Assembly: GCF_007655135.1 (NCBI RefSeq)
Contig: NC_045132.1
Coordinates: 1,860,001 to 1,924,000, forward strand
Length of the DNA: 64,000 nucleotides
Reading direction: 5' to 3'
From: Punica granatum
Lineage: Eukaryota; Streptophyta; Magnoliopsida; Myrtales; Lythraceae
Shown here: positions 12,801 through 21,640 of the stretch, piece by piece
Layout of the letters: the number at the start of each line of letters is the position of its first letter
Numbering within the stretch: position 1 is the first letter of the stretch
Made by a program: the position numbers and the translations under genes
Notes under the pieces: model-generated
Told to the model about the DNA's origin: nothing
Database searches by the model: none
What the model saw: only the letters and a program-made list of their open reading frames with translations

Positions 12801-13892
12801 CACCTTCTTCAAAAGCAACTTGCAGCCAAGCTCGGTCTCTAGACAGACATCACCAATACCGACAATCTTGCATGATTGTCCATTCCCCATTCTCACATAA
12901 CCATAGTCCCCGGTAGTGTAAGATGAAAAGAAATCCCGATGAAGAGTGACATGAAACGAGGCACCTGTATCTGCAACCCAGGTAGAGTCCTGACATGTGA
13001 AATTCACATAAGCTTCATCACAAATGATGTAGGTCTCTCCATCACATGCCACTGCTGTAGTGCCTTCTTCCTTCTTGCTCTCACCGTTGCCATTCTGATT
13101 TTTCTTCAGAGCTCTACACTCCCTTTTGTAGTGTCCCTCTTTTCCACAGTGATAGCAAGTGACCACTTTCCTCGTCTTCGACTTTGATCTGCCCCTCGAT
13201 TTGCCACGTGAGTTACTATGCTTGGAAGAGAAATTTCTGCTTTGACTTCTCCCCCGTTGTTCAGTAACCAAAGCTTCAGACTGAATGGAAATTCCCGTGC
13301 CTTTCCTTCTAGTCTCCTCATTAAATAAATTGTCTGTCACCGTAGCCAACGATAGCTTCCCGTTTGGCGCAGAATTGCTTAATGCAACCACAAGTGTGTC
13401 CCAATTATCCGGTAGAGTCCCTAAAAGTAGACAGGCCTGCAACTCATCGGGTAATATTATCTCCAGGTTCGTCAACTGGTTAATAATATCCTGGAAATTA
13501 CTCATGTGCGCAGCCATATCACCTCCATCCTGGAAACGAAGATGAACCAGCTTCTTCACGAGGAATGCCTTATTTTGTGGTGTCTTCCTCGCATAGAGAT
13601 TTGTCAATTTATCCCACAAAGCTTTCGCATTTGTCTCCTGAGCAACATGATGATAAATACTATTGTCTATCCACTGCCGAATCAAACCAATAGTCTTCCG
13701 ATTTGTGCGTTCCCAAGCCTTGTCATCCTTATCTTTGGGTTTCGCGGAATCCCCTTCAATAGGATCGTACAAATCCCTGCAAAATAGAAGATCCTCCATC
13801 CGAGACTTCCATATAGAGTAGTTGGTTGCATTCAACTTGAACATAGATCCTGTAGACTCCTCCATCTCGAAAACACCGAAAAAAAAACTCAA
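9897..13892 (-). CDS. Copia gag-pol polyprotein, 1331 codons, uninterrupted
   Basis: One open frame carries everything needed for retrotransposition. Gag lies at about residues 10-240, with a CX2CX4HX4C zinc knuckle at C246-C259 (CYHCGKEGHYKREC). The aspartic protease has DTGA at about 308. A GAG-pre-integrase segment lies near 433-480. The integrase catalytic acids are at about D497 (HTD), D559 (RADN) and E594 (AERMN). Reverse transcriptase has YVDD at about 1009-1012. RNase H starts at GYTDAD (about 1178-1183) and includes STTEAEY and the DSQSAI motif. The length is normal for Copia (about 1300-1450 residues) and there is no stop or frameshift. The first ATG is at 13892. An ATG nine codons further in (MEESTGS, 13865) fits family alignments better and may be the true start. 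The product would be cleaved by its own protease inside virus-like particles in the cytoplasm. It looks competent, but expression is unknown. Confidence 0.97.
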   Translation of the reverse strand: MSFFFGVFEMEESTGSMFKLNATNYSIWKSRMEDLLFCRDLYDPIEGDSAKPKDKDDKAWERTNRKTIGLIRQWIDNSIYHHVAQETNAKALWDKLTNLYARKTPQNKAFLVKKLVHLRFQDGGDMAAHMSNFQDIINQLTNLEIILPDELQACLLLGTLPDNWDTLVVALSNSAPNGKLSLATVTDNLFNEETRRKGTGISIQSEALVTEQRGRSQSRNFSSKHSNSRGKSRGRSKSKTRKVVTCYHCGKEGHYKRECRALKKNQNGNGESKKEEGTTAVACDGETYIICDEAYVNFTCQDSTWVADTGASFHVTLHRDFFSSYTTGDYGYVRMGNGQSCKIVGIGDVCLETELGCKLLLKKVRHVPEIRLNLISTGQLDDEGYSNEFSNGRWKLSKGSLIVARGQKTDTLYRLRARHNSGQVNVVEDYPIELWHRRLGHISEKGIQILARKQSLPVKGMHLSTCDHCLAGKQRRVSFVRSRPSRCHHILDLVHTDVCFMSDRSLGGALYFVTFIDDHTRKVWAYPMRTKDQVTEIFKNFHVAVERETGMKLKCVRADNGGEYRGPFENYCRTHGIKLEKTVPKTPQQNGLAERMNRTIVERVRCMLSQAKLSKPFWGEAMRSAVDLINLTPSVALDGDVPQQVWTGKKVSYKHLRVFGCRASVHIPRDERSKLDAKAKQCIFLGYAHEEFGYRLWDPDSKKIIRSRDVVFFEDQTIEDLQKLEKASVGNPHEISIPVPVDVEHPMEEVPGEYEETTTGGEIPQVDDDVTTDDTGSQLQLGPADLPRQSDRIRRSSTRYPPHEYVLLTDGGEPECYDEAVAHEYKEHWLKAMNEEMNSLSENHTYDLVKLPQGKRALKNKWVYRLKTENSRPRYKARLVVKGFNQKKGVDFEEIFSPVVKMSSIRVVLALAASLNLEIEQLDVKTAFLHGDLEEEIYMEQPEGFRVKGKEHLVCRLRKSLYGLKQAPRQWYKKFDSFMLSHGYTRTTSDHCVFVKQFSDGDFIILLLYVDDMLLVGHDMSKIAELKKKLSKSFAMKDLGPAKQILGMHISRDRSSGKLWLSQEKYIEKILDRFNMGNAKPVSSPLASHFKLSSKQCPTSEKEKEEMKKVPYSSAVGSLMYAMVCTRPDIAHSVGVVSRFLSNPGKEHWNAVKWILRYLRGTSKVCLHFGTGKPELVGYTDADMAGDIDSRKSTSGYLMTFAGGAISWQSRLQKCIALSTTEAEYIAVTESCKEMLWLQKFLQELSLKQERYVLHCDSQSAIHLCKNPTFHSRSKHIDIKFHWIRDVLESKLVKLDKVHTDENGADMMTKPLAREKLHVCRSIAGMLEASK

Positions 13893-13908
13893 ACTTCTCT
13901 AACCCGAA

Positions 13909-13920
13909 GCTTTGATACCA
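13909..13920 (-). other. Primer binding site of the Copia element
   Basis: The minus strand reads TGGTATCAAAGC two bases inside the right (5') LTR. This is the usual plant Copia match to the 3' end of initiator methionine tRNA, with one base different from the common TGGTATCAGAGC form. Confidence 0.92.
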
Positions 13921-13922
13921 CT

Positions 13923-14624
13923 TGTTGGGGTTAGGGATGTACTCAACCAAACAATAACGCAACAATTAATCTTCCTCCCCTACTGGTGTAATCGAGATAG
14001 GAACTAATCAAATCAACCAACAAGCAGTAAAGTAAAACAACACCAAGAATTTTACGTGGAAAACCCCAATGTGGGGAAAAACCACGGGACCAACTCCGAA
14101 TCAACGATCCACTATGAAGATTATACAATGTCTTTCATCAAGGGTAAACCCTTGGATCACCAAACTCTAGAGAAACACTCTCTTGGATCACCCAAATACT
14201 AAATTCGTCACCCACACCGGGTGGTTCACAAAATCAGCTGAAACAGCACCTACAGAGCTCGAATAGAAATTCTGACCGTTCAGAAGTTAGCCCCACGTGT
14301 TGTGAAGCTGCTTTCAAAATTTCGTCCCAATCGGAGTTCGTTTGACGTCCCGATCGAGGTTTGATCTCCAGCTGCGCGCTGCCCCTGTTGAGCAGAATTC
14401 TCCTCTGCTCTTCCTCTGTTCTGCTGTGCTGTTCTGCTGCTTGCAGCTCCTCTGCCGCTGCTGTCTACCTTGTGCTGCTACTGCAGTCTGCTGCTGCTTT
14501 TATACCTCAGCTGATTTGCTGAAACAAAAACCCTAATAAAATGGGTTCTTGGGCTTATTAAGGCCCGATAAAAGCCCAATACAATTTGAGCCCAACTTCC
14601 TCCAAATTGGAGGGATACCCAACA
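13923..14624 (-). repeat. 5' LTR of the Copia element
   Basis: 702 bp, identical to the left LTR except for two substitutions. As the 5' LTR it should carry the promoter that drives leftward transcription. Confidence 0.97.
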
Positions 14625-14629
14625 AAAAG

Positions 14630-15290
14630 CAGCTTGGAATTCCGACATTTTCCTCAGCGAATGATGACCTTGAAACTATATGAGGCATGAGAGGCTTCCT
14701 ATCTAGTGAGAAGATAATGAACAGAAGGAATGAGAGATCAATTACCGTTCAGGTGCCTTTGATTTGCATCCTTTCCTACTTCTATTTCTTCACTGGAGCC
14801 TCTCAAATCGATTTAATCCAATTCTTGATTTTCTTCGTTGTTAGAAGGACCCTTTGGCATATTAAGGTAGTCCGTATGTTCGCTCTCTTTCTTCAGCTTC
14901 TTGCGTTGCACTGCCCCAAAGAGTTCACATCACTCGTTCAATGGAACATCAATTTGTTCCTCCTTTTTCTAGAAGAATTAGCTTAGTTCTTCGACAAGTG
15001 CATAGCCCGCTTCCGAGTCCATAAAGCATTTGAGGGCTTTCATCTCTGTTGTTGGTTTCGAGATGCTGATCCCGTCTGGGAGCCTTGTCTTCATGCTCTC
15101 TTGATAACTCTGTAGTGCTTGAAATGGCCAAGTTATCTCATCATCTTGCACTCTGAGATCCTGCTTCTATTAAAACCTGATCTTGCTGTTGACTCTTGCA
15201 GTGAAACGCCCCAGTTCTTCAAAGCCGATAGGGGTGATTCAGGATGTCATTTGTCGGGTATTAATGAACCTGAAAATGAAAGGTTTAAGA
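14630..15290 (-). pseudogene. Unrecognised gene remnant, 5' part, cut by the Copia element
   Basis: On the minus strand, after a TTTCAG-like acceptor near 15270, short coding-looking blocks appear: PIGFEELGRFTARVNSKIRF, then ALQSYQESMKTRLPDGISIS continuing KPTTEMKALKCFMDSEAGYA. A stop codon then follows, and next comes a lysine-rich, coiled-coil-like block. The blocks are interrupted by stops and frame changes, as expected of a decayed gene or of short exons I cannot join with confidence. The family is not recognised. The sequence directly before the insertion ends in a pyrimidine run that continues, beyond the element, into TTTTCAG. The two halves were therefore contiguous before the Copia insertion. 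Confidence 0.4.
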
Positions 15291-16030
15291 GGTGAAACTT
15301 AAATTACGGCTCTTGAATTGAACAAGAGTGCAAACTCAGGTTTATATGTTAAGGGAATTATAAGAGGGGTGTCTTTTTGGAATTGAGTAGACTTAACTGA
15401 CAAGAATGCCCGAGGTTCTTTGGAATAGAGTAATAAAGTGTAGTTCTTTTTTCTTTGTAATAGAAAAGACACAGTCGGCAGGACTTTTGGAATAGAGGAG
15501 ATATAATTGGAGTCTCCGTATTCATGAAATTACATGATAGAGCTCCACATTTTTTTTATGTATACGGTAGGCGCGTGCGTTGCATGCGTAGTATGATATA
15601 TTAATGAAATAAAAATTTATATATAAGTAAAATAACTTTGGGAGTAATAAATGCTCTCTTAAGTTAATGCAATTGATAATATAACTCGATTTTAGAAAAT
15701 TAAAAAGCACATAAAGGTATAAAAAAAAATCTATCATAAATACAAACATTTATACTATATGAGTGCAACAAATGCAATGATTTAGCTAAGCCGCTTAATA
15801 ATTAAAAGAAAATTAAAAAGAAAATAATAAACTAAATCTAACAAGTAAAAACTTAAATGAGAATCAAATTCTAAAATTAAGGACAAATAGTAATTAAAAT
15901 TTTAATAAATGAACTAAATTCCAGTTGTAACAAAAAAATTTAAAATAAAAATCAACCATAAAAAATGATAATAAAAGTACTTAAAAAGAAAAGAAACTAT
16001 CTATCACTTTTTTTGCTGAATCCCTATCTA
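15291..16030. other. AT-rich flank with a decayed Helitron relative
   Basis: No gene. From about 15590 to 15780 the sequence parallels the first part of the Helitron at 16031 (TTATATATAAGT, a truncated AATAAATnCTC phrase, then ATACAAACnTTTATAC and GAGTGCAACAAAT). This suggests an older, 3'-truncated copy of the same family. Confidence 0.45.
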
Positions 16031-16551
16031 TCTATATATAAGTCAAATTCATTTGAAGAGCAATAAATTCTCGTCAATTGTGCAATTGAAAATATAAAAA
16101 AATTTAATTTCCAATTTTACAAATTAAATAACACTTAAAGATATAAACATATTGCAAATACAAACGTTTATACGTATGTGAGTGCAACAAATATTATATT
16201 TTGCCATGATGCAAAAGCTATTTTCAAAAAAAAATTTGTAAATATTTATTTTTGCATTGCAATGTCTAAATTAACGTACATATGATAAATTTGAATTAAT
16301 TATTAACTTAAGTATATTATATGTATTAAATAAGACAATTAGTAGTAATATTAATATTAAATAATCTAACTTACTCTAATTTTAATAAAAGATTATGAAA
16401 TAATTGTTTGGAACTTCAAATTAATTTAATAATTTAAAATATTATCAATCTTAACAAAAAGTTAGTCTTTCAAAATAAAAATAACAATATATGAAAGAAT
16501 ATAAAAAAATATACTAAAACGAACACGTGCAACGCACGGGCAAAAGCCTAG
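16031..16551 (+). mobile_element. Short non-autonomous Helitron
   Basis: The 5' end is TCTATATATA preceded by A. The 3' end has a GC-rich palindrome (CGTGCAACGCACG, 16525-16537) about 10 bases before CTAG (16548-16551), followed by T. These are the Helitron terminal rules: no inverted repeats, no target duplication, insertion between A and T. The body is about 520 bp of AT-rich sequence without coding capacity, so mobility would depend on a Rep/helicase protein encoded elsewhere. Confidence 0.65.
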
Positions 16552-19500
16552 TTAAAATTTATTCTATTATTATGCATGATTCTGATTAATAAATTATATA
16601 AATTCATAAGGAAATGTTTGACCTTATTCTAGTGGTCAATGTAGTCCACTCTTCTTCGTGGATTTCATCTATTTTTTTTATGGATATTCCATTGGATATC
16701 CTTACTTTTTTTCTCTTGAAAATCTTTCTGATAATTATTTTTCAAATATAAAAATTTCATAAAAAATTTTGAAAAAAAGAATTTCTACTTTTTTATGGTA
16801 AAATATTTAGTTTTCTTAATTTGAATATTTTGTGAGGTCATATAGAATTTGAATTTTGTTGGAAGTTATAGTTTATAATATTATAATGAAATGAATCTCA
16901 TCAGGTGGAATTTATGTTCTAAATAACCTGATGGCAAGTGACCTTATTCCAAGAAATTTATTTTTTGCAAGAAAAATATGAATCCATGAGCTCTAGTTTT
17001 GTTTAATGTCTCCAATAGAAATTTCATTAACAAATATTTTATTATAAAAAATATTTCTAGTGAGAACCTTTCAACCTATTTCAGATAAAATTTTGATTGG
17101 TAAGTTGTTTGAACAATATCTTATTTATAAAATATTTTGACATATTATCATATTAAATTCTTATGAATATTTTGTCAAAACTCTTAAACTCATTTTAGAT
17201 GAAATTTTTGTGGATAATAATCTCTAAAAAATGCTGAAAGTTTCTTTACAATGACTCCCATCTATATCAACCCATCATAATCATTTCGACATATACCATA
17301 CTTACGCATGTCCACCTATTTAAACCATATCAAAATGTAAAATTTGAAATCATTCTTCTCGTAACGAGATGTCTATTCATTACGCATAACAAGTTTTATA
17401 TAATGAAAGCATATACATCCATGTAACTAATGTACTTGATGATCACTTAGGCTCGACCCTAGATTTATCGGAATCTATTGAGCTTATGGATATCAAATGG
17501 TGCAAATCAAACTAATAGAGAAAAAGCTTTCTCCAATGAAACATATTATCTCGCCCTTCTATAATCGCAGTGAACTTTTTGGAAATGAAAATATGCGGTT
17601 GATTAATTATAATTGATTGAATCTACAAAAAAATGTAATAGTTATCCTCCAAAGATGGGTATGCACTCGTTGGATTTTAAAGTTTAATTTTTCAACTGAT
17701 AAAGAGTGCCCAACTTACAAATAAGAATAAGATATAACAAGTTATTTCTAAGTAATGAATAAACAAAGAAAAATTTACTTTAAAAAGTTATAAAATGGAA
17801 AAGTTTCGAAAAGATGGAAATAAAAACTCATCGATTTTTTTCCAAGAAAACTCGTTCAAATTGATAAAAAAAAATAAATAAACAAATAAATCTCCTAACT
17901 AAAGATATCGGAGAAGTACTTCATCAAGAAATTTAAAGTATATCAATCTATTTGATAAAATGGTTCATTTAGGAATTATAAAAGTAGGAAAAAAAAACAA
18001 ATAAAACGGGGTAAAATGGAAAATAATAAATGTGGAGAAATCGAAAGGAATTTCACACTTTTATAATTAGTATATATATATATATATGTATACGTATAAA
18101 TTATCAATGAAAAAATGCATATAGAAAGTGATAATTAGTGTATGTGACACAATTTACATGAAAAAGTATATGTGGTTATATGTTAGAAAATTATAATTGA
18201 ATAGACATATAAAAGGATATAGATGCATACTTTTCAAAGTTGAATGGGTAATTTTAGAAAGTAAAATATCAAGAAACACTTTAAACGATTTATACTTTTA
18301 TAAATGTTATACATTATTATAATTTTTATTTTATTATTATACTTGAATAGATGATTTATTGATGGAAATATGCATTTGGAATGAGGCGCTTGGTGTAAAT
18401 GGCTTAATATTGACGAAAAGGTACGTGCGGTTATATTTTAGAGGAATACAATAGAGAAATAGGATGAGGAATACAGATGCATGTGTTTGAAGGTTTTAAG
18501 AGTATTTTTGGAAAGTAAATGTGGAGTAGATAGTAAGTAGGTAAATGGCCGAAAGAACTACCTAGTGAAAGAAGAAGTAGAAGTAGGAATCTGAATCTAT
18601 CAAATTCACCAGCACTTTTTGATAATGTAATTATATATATTTAATATATATAAACATCTCTATCACTATTTTTTAATAATAAAAATTATTTAATTATATC
18701 TAATATAAAATAAGCAGCGCAATATTTTTGAATTGGGGAGGCACATGATTTAATTGTGATTTAGGAGGCACATTTAGTAGCCGTAAGTGTGAAAACACTT
18801 CAGTGAGTTTGGTATATTTTATTGAATTGCTACAATGCAGTATTTTTTTATTTCAATGGACATTAATATGAAGGGTCATATTGTATTTTAAATAGAAAAG
18901 AAAATGTGTCTCCATACATTGAATGAGTGAATGGAATCTGGGAAAATGTCCACGTACATTGAATTGATAAAATAGGAATTAAGAAAACCGTCTACACACA
19001 TGGAAGGGTAATATGGAAATTTTGAAATGTGAAGAAATAGAATAATGAGTTCCAGACTTTTATATACGTAATAGATAGTATCGATAATTTTAAAAAGAAC
19101 AGTTAGAAAATTGAAAATGTTTTGGATGTATATCGAAAAGGCATAATCGATAGAAAAAGTGTGACTACACTTTAAGAACCTGAGGCACAAAAGAAACCTT
19201 TATCCATCCCCCGCATGTAAATTTCCTTCACCATATAATGACAACATGTCAAGTCTGTGATATTGATCAAAGCAAAATATCCTGACCGTGAGGATCTCAA
19301 TATTGTTATTACCGAGAATAAAAACAAATGAAATTACGACAGGATATTATTTAGACAAGTAAAAACATATGTTTTCAAAACAAACATTAGCACGCAAGGA
19401 TAGAAACCTCGCACTTGTAGGCATATGCATATCATCGAGCAGTTCGTAGGAAGGAGTACAAACTTCTACCTTTCTTTGCTTATCAGAGAAGTTTGTGGTT

Positions 19501-20107
19501 CACTTGATCCATCAGAGAAGAGAGTGAAGAAAAAGAATGTACCTGCCTGTAGAACTTCTACCATATAAAGGAAAATTGCCGATCAGCAGATGTCCCCCAA
19601 CCATTTACAAGACTGATGAGCGAGTGAAACGCTAACCTGTTATTAGAATTCGGGCCGAATGATTTCGATGTTGGAGAAGAAAGGCGTAATAGAAACTATA
19701 GGGGAGAATCGGAAGGCCGGAAACTTGGACCGGCTCCGATGTTTGCAGAAGAGAATTGGCAGAACTCATAGCATCCGTCTGGAAGGCGGGAAAGAGAAAC
19801 AAAAAATTTAATTGGAGAAACGACGGGTCTAAGCAACATGGATGAACGACATGCCCTTTGGAACACAGAGAAAGGATTTGTACTGAGGGGTATTCTGAGA
19901 ATTATGTGAAATGAGGAGGGGCATTTTTAGAAATTAAAATGTGGAGAAACACACTAAGGAGTTTCAAACTTTTATATTAGCTATAGATCTATATTTATGT
20001 ATTTGATATAGTAATTAATCGTCCTTTTCTAATTATTTGGTCGGTTGGCTTACCATTTCGTTTGTATTCCCCAAGAATGAGATATTTTTGTGTGTGTATC
20101 CCACCTG
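16552..20107. repeat. AT-rich intergenic DNA with a recurring terminal motif, no gene
   Basis: No coding region can be supported. A motif close to GGAAATTTTGnnATGTGGAGAAAC(AC)TAAGGAGTTTCAAACTTTTATA recurs near 18005-18080, 18245-18305 (degraded), 19010-19080 and 19915-19985, each time followed by AT-rich sequence ending in TAGATA-like text. This looks like one end of a repeat family inserted several times, partly nested. The element type is unknown. Confidence 0.45.
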
Positions 20108-20281
20108 TATTCCGAAATCTAATGGGTCCAATTAATTCAGTTTGAGTCGGATCAGTTCATTAAAAGATAAAACTCTTTTACTATGGATTTTTTCCGTTTA
20201 CAAGACTCGAATCCAAGATCTTATTTAAATTTTTAAGAAAATCAAATTCCAAATCACTTAAACTAGTTCATGTTGGTCAAG
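20108..20281 (-). mobile_element. SINE copy (family shared with 31932, 33282 and 40805)
   Basis: Read on the minus strand it begins AACATGAACTAGTTTAAGTG. It contains GGATTCGAGTC, a fair tRNA B-box, and continues through AAAGAGTTTTATCTTTTAATG to TTGGACCCATTAGATTTCGG. The order of blocks matches the two copies near 32.0 and 33.4 kb. Length about 170 bp and the B-box suggest a tRNA-derived SINE. The A-box is weak. Confidence 0.5.
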
Positions 20282-20460
20282 AATGAGATATTTACATTTA
20301 AAAGCATAGAGTGGGATAGAGTCGAGTTCACCCAAAAAATAGTGGTGGTTTGCGCCTAGAATTTTTGCTGCATATGGACCGGGCCAAAATGGGCCCAATA
20401 CCATATCTTTTGTACAAGTCGCCTCCCCAATTGTGCCTTTCTTCCACAAAGTATGCTATA

Positions 20461-21640
20461 TTTTCCTGGAAAACTATACATTTGGTTCTTTAGATTTGCA
20501 GCTTTTTTATTTTCGTCTTTTTTTTAATTTTTTTATCGTTTAGATTTTATACCTTTAATTACTTTTCTATTTCAATCCTTTTCCTTTTTCTTGATTCATT
20601 TTCATCTAATACCTTTGATTACTTTTTAGTTTTCATCATTTTATCATATTTTTTATCAAAGAAGATTTTAATTTTGGTCTTTAACCTTTTAAAGTTATGT
20701 TTATCCTATATCTTTTTTTTTTTTTTCAATTTTCTTAATATTAAAAATTTTGTTTCTTATACGTCCACACCTAGAATTCTCATAAAATGCCCATACAACA
20801 TTTTTAAATTTTTTAAAAATTATTATATTATTTTTAAAAAATAAAACAAGATATATAAAAATAATAAAACAAAAACCGCGAACCTACTCGAGAGAGTGAG
20901 CAGGAATGAGCGTTTAGGTCGCAGGCAATCTTGGTAGGGGTAATGGCGATTTGTGTTAACAGAATCGGTACTCAAATTTGAAAATAAAGAAATGGAAAAA
21001 TACAGGAAAAATAAAGGCAATTGTGATTCGATAGCCACGAACCACACTCATGAGCTTGGTAGTGACACACTATGCAAGGACATTGTAAACCTTGTTACAA
21101 GAAATGATGTTGCAAGTGTAATTGTGGATGGAGGTATAGGCTTAAGGTGACCTCCCCTGAGGTGGTAGTGCGACTCCGTCCCCTTCCGGCTACCGCCGCC
21201 TCTCTCCCTTTCAATTTACCAACCTTCCTTGCAAAATATATTTTGATAGATTTTGTTTTATTTTTGGATTTAAAATAATAATTTTTTTCACAAATCTCAA
21301 AATATCAAGAGGGCATTTTTATGAGAATTTGAGGGGTATAAGGATAAGAAAAAAAACATTTAATATTAAGAAAAAATTGAACCAAAAAAAGAATTAGGAT
21401 AAAAGAATAATTTTAAAAGTTAAGAACCAAAGTTAGAATCTTCTCTAATAAAAAATTTGATAAAAGGACAAAAATAGAAAAGTAATCAAAAGTACTGGAT
21501 GAAAATAAACCAAAAAAGGGAAAATGACTAAAACAGAAAAGTATTCAAAGGTATAGTATTTAAACGATAAAATAATTAGAAAAATGACTAAAATAGAAAA
21601 GTATCCAAATCTAGATGACGAAATGTATAATTTTTCCTAT
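20461..21640. mobile_element. Foldback element with about 300-bp inverted arms
   Basis: The left arm (20461 to about 20755) begins TTTTCCTGGAAAACTATACATTTGG. The right arm (about 21355-21640) reads as its reverse complement, for example matching ATCGTTTA(G/A)A, TACCTTT(A/G)A, TTTTCATC and the AAGATT(T/C)TAA(T/C)TTTGGT blocks. The centre (about 20870-21230) is GC-richer, non-repetitive and possibly captured sequence, with no identifiable protein. There is no transposase. Confidence 0.75.

Larger units (their letters stand above)
9175..14629 (-). mobile_element. Complete, young Ty1/copia LTR retrotransposon with target site duplication
   Basis: The element proper is 9180-14624, flanked by the 5-bp direct repeat AAAAG (9175-9179 and 14625-14629). 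It has two 702-bp LTRs with TGTTGGG...CCCAACA ends, a primer binding site next to the right LTR, a polypurine tract next to the left LTR, and one unbroken gag-pol frame. It is therefore transcribed right to left. Domain order protease-integrase-RT-RNase H defines Ty1/copia, and the sequence style is closest to the Tork group (family placement is inference). The LTRs differ at only two positions. It sits inside a degraded minus-strand gene, in the same orientation. Confidence 0.98.

Noticed and set aside
10947..13965. Many plus- and minus-strand open frames of 60-140 codons inside the Copia element
   Set aside because: They are all shadows of the 1331-codon gag-pol frame or of the LTR; none has a motif of its own.
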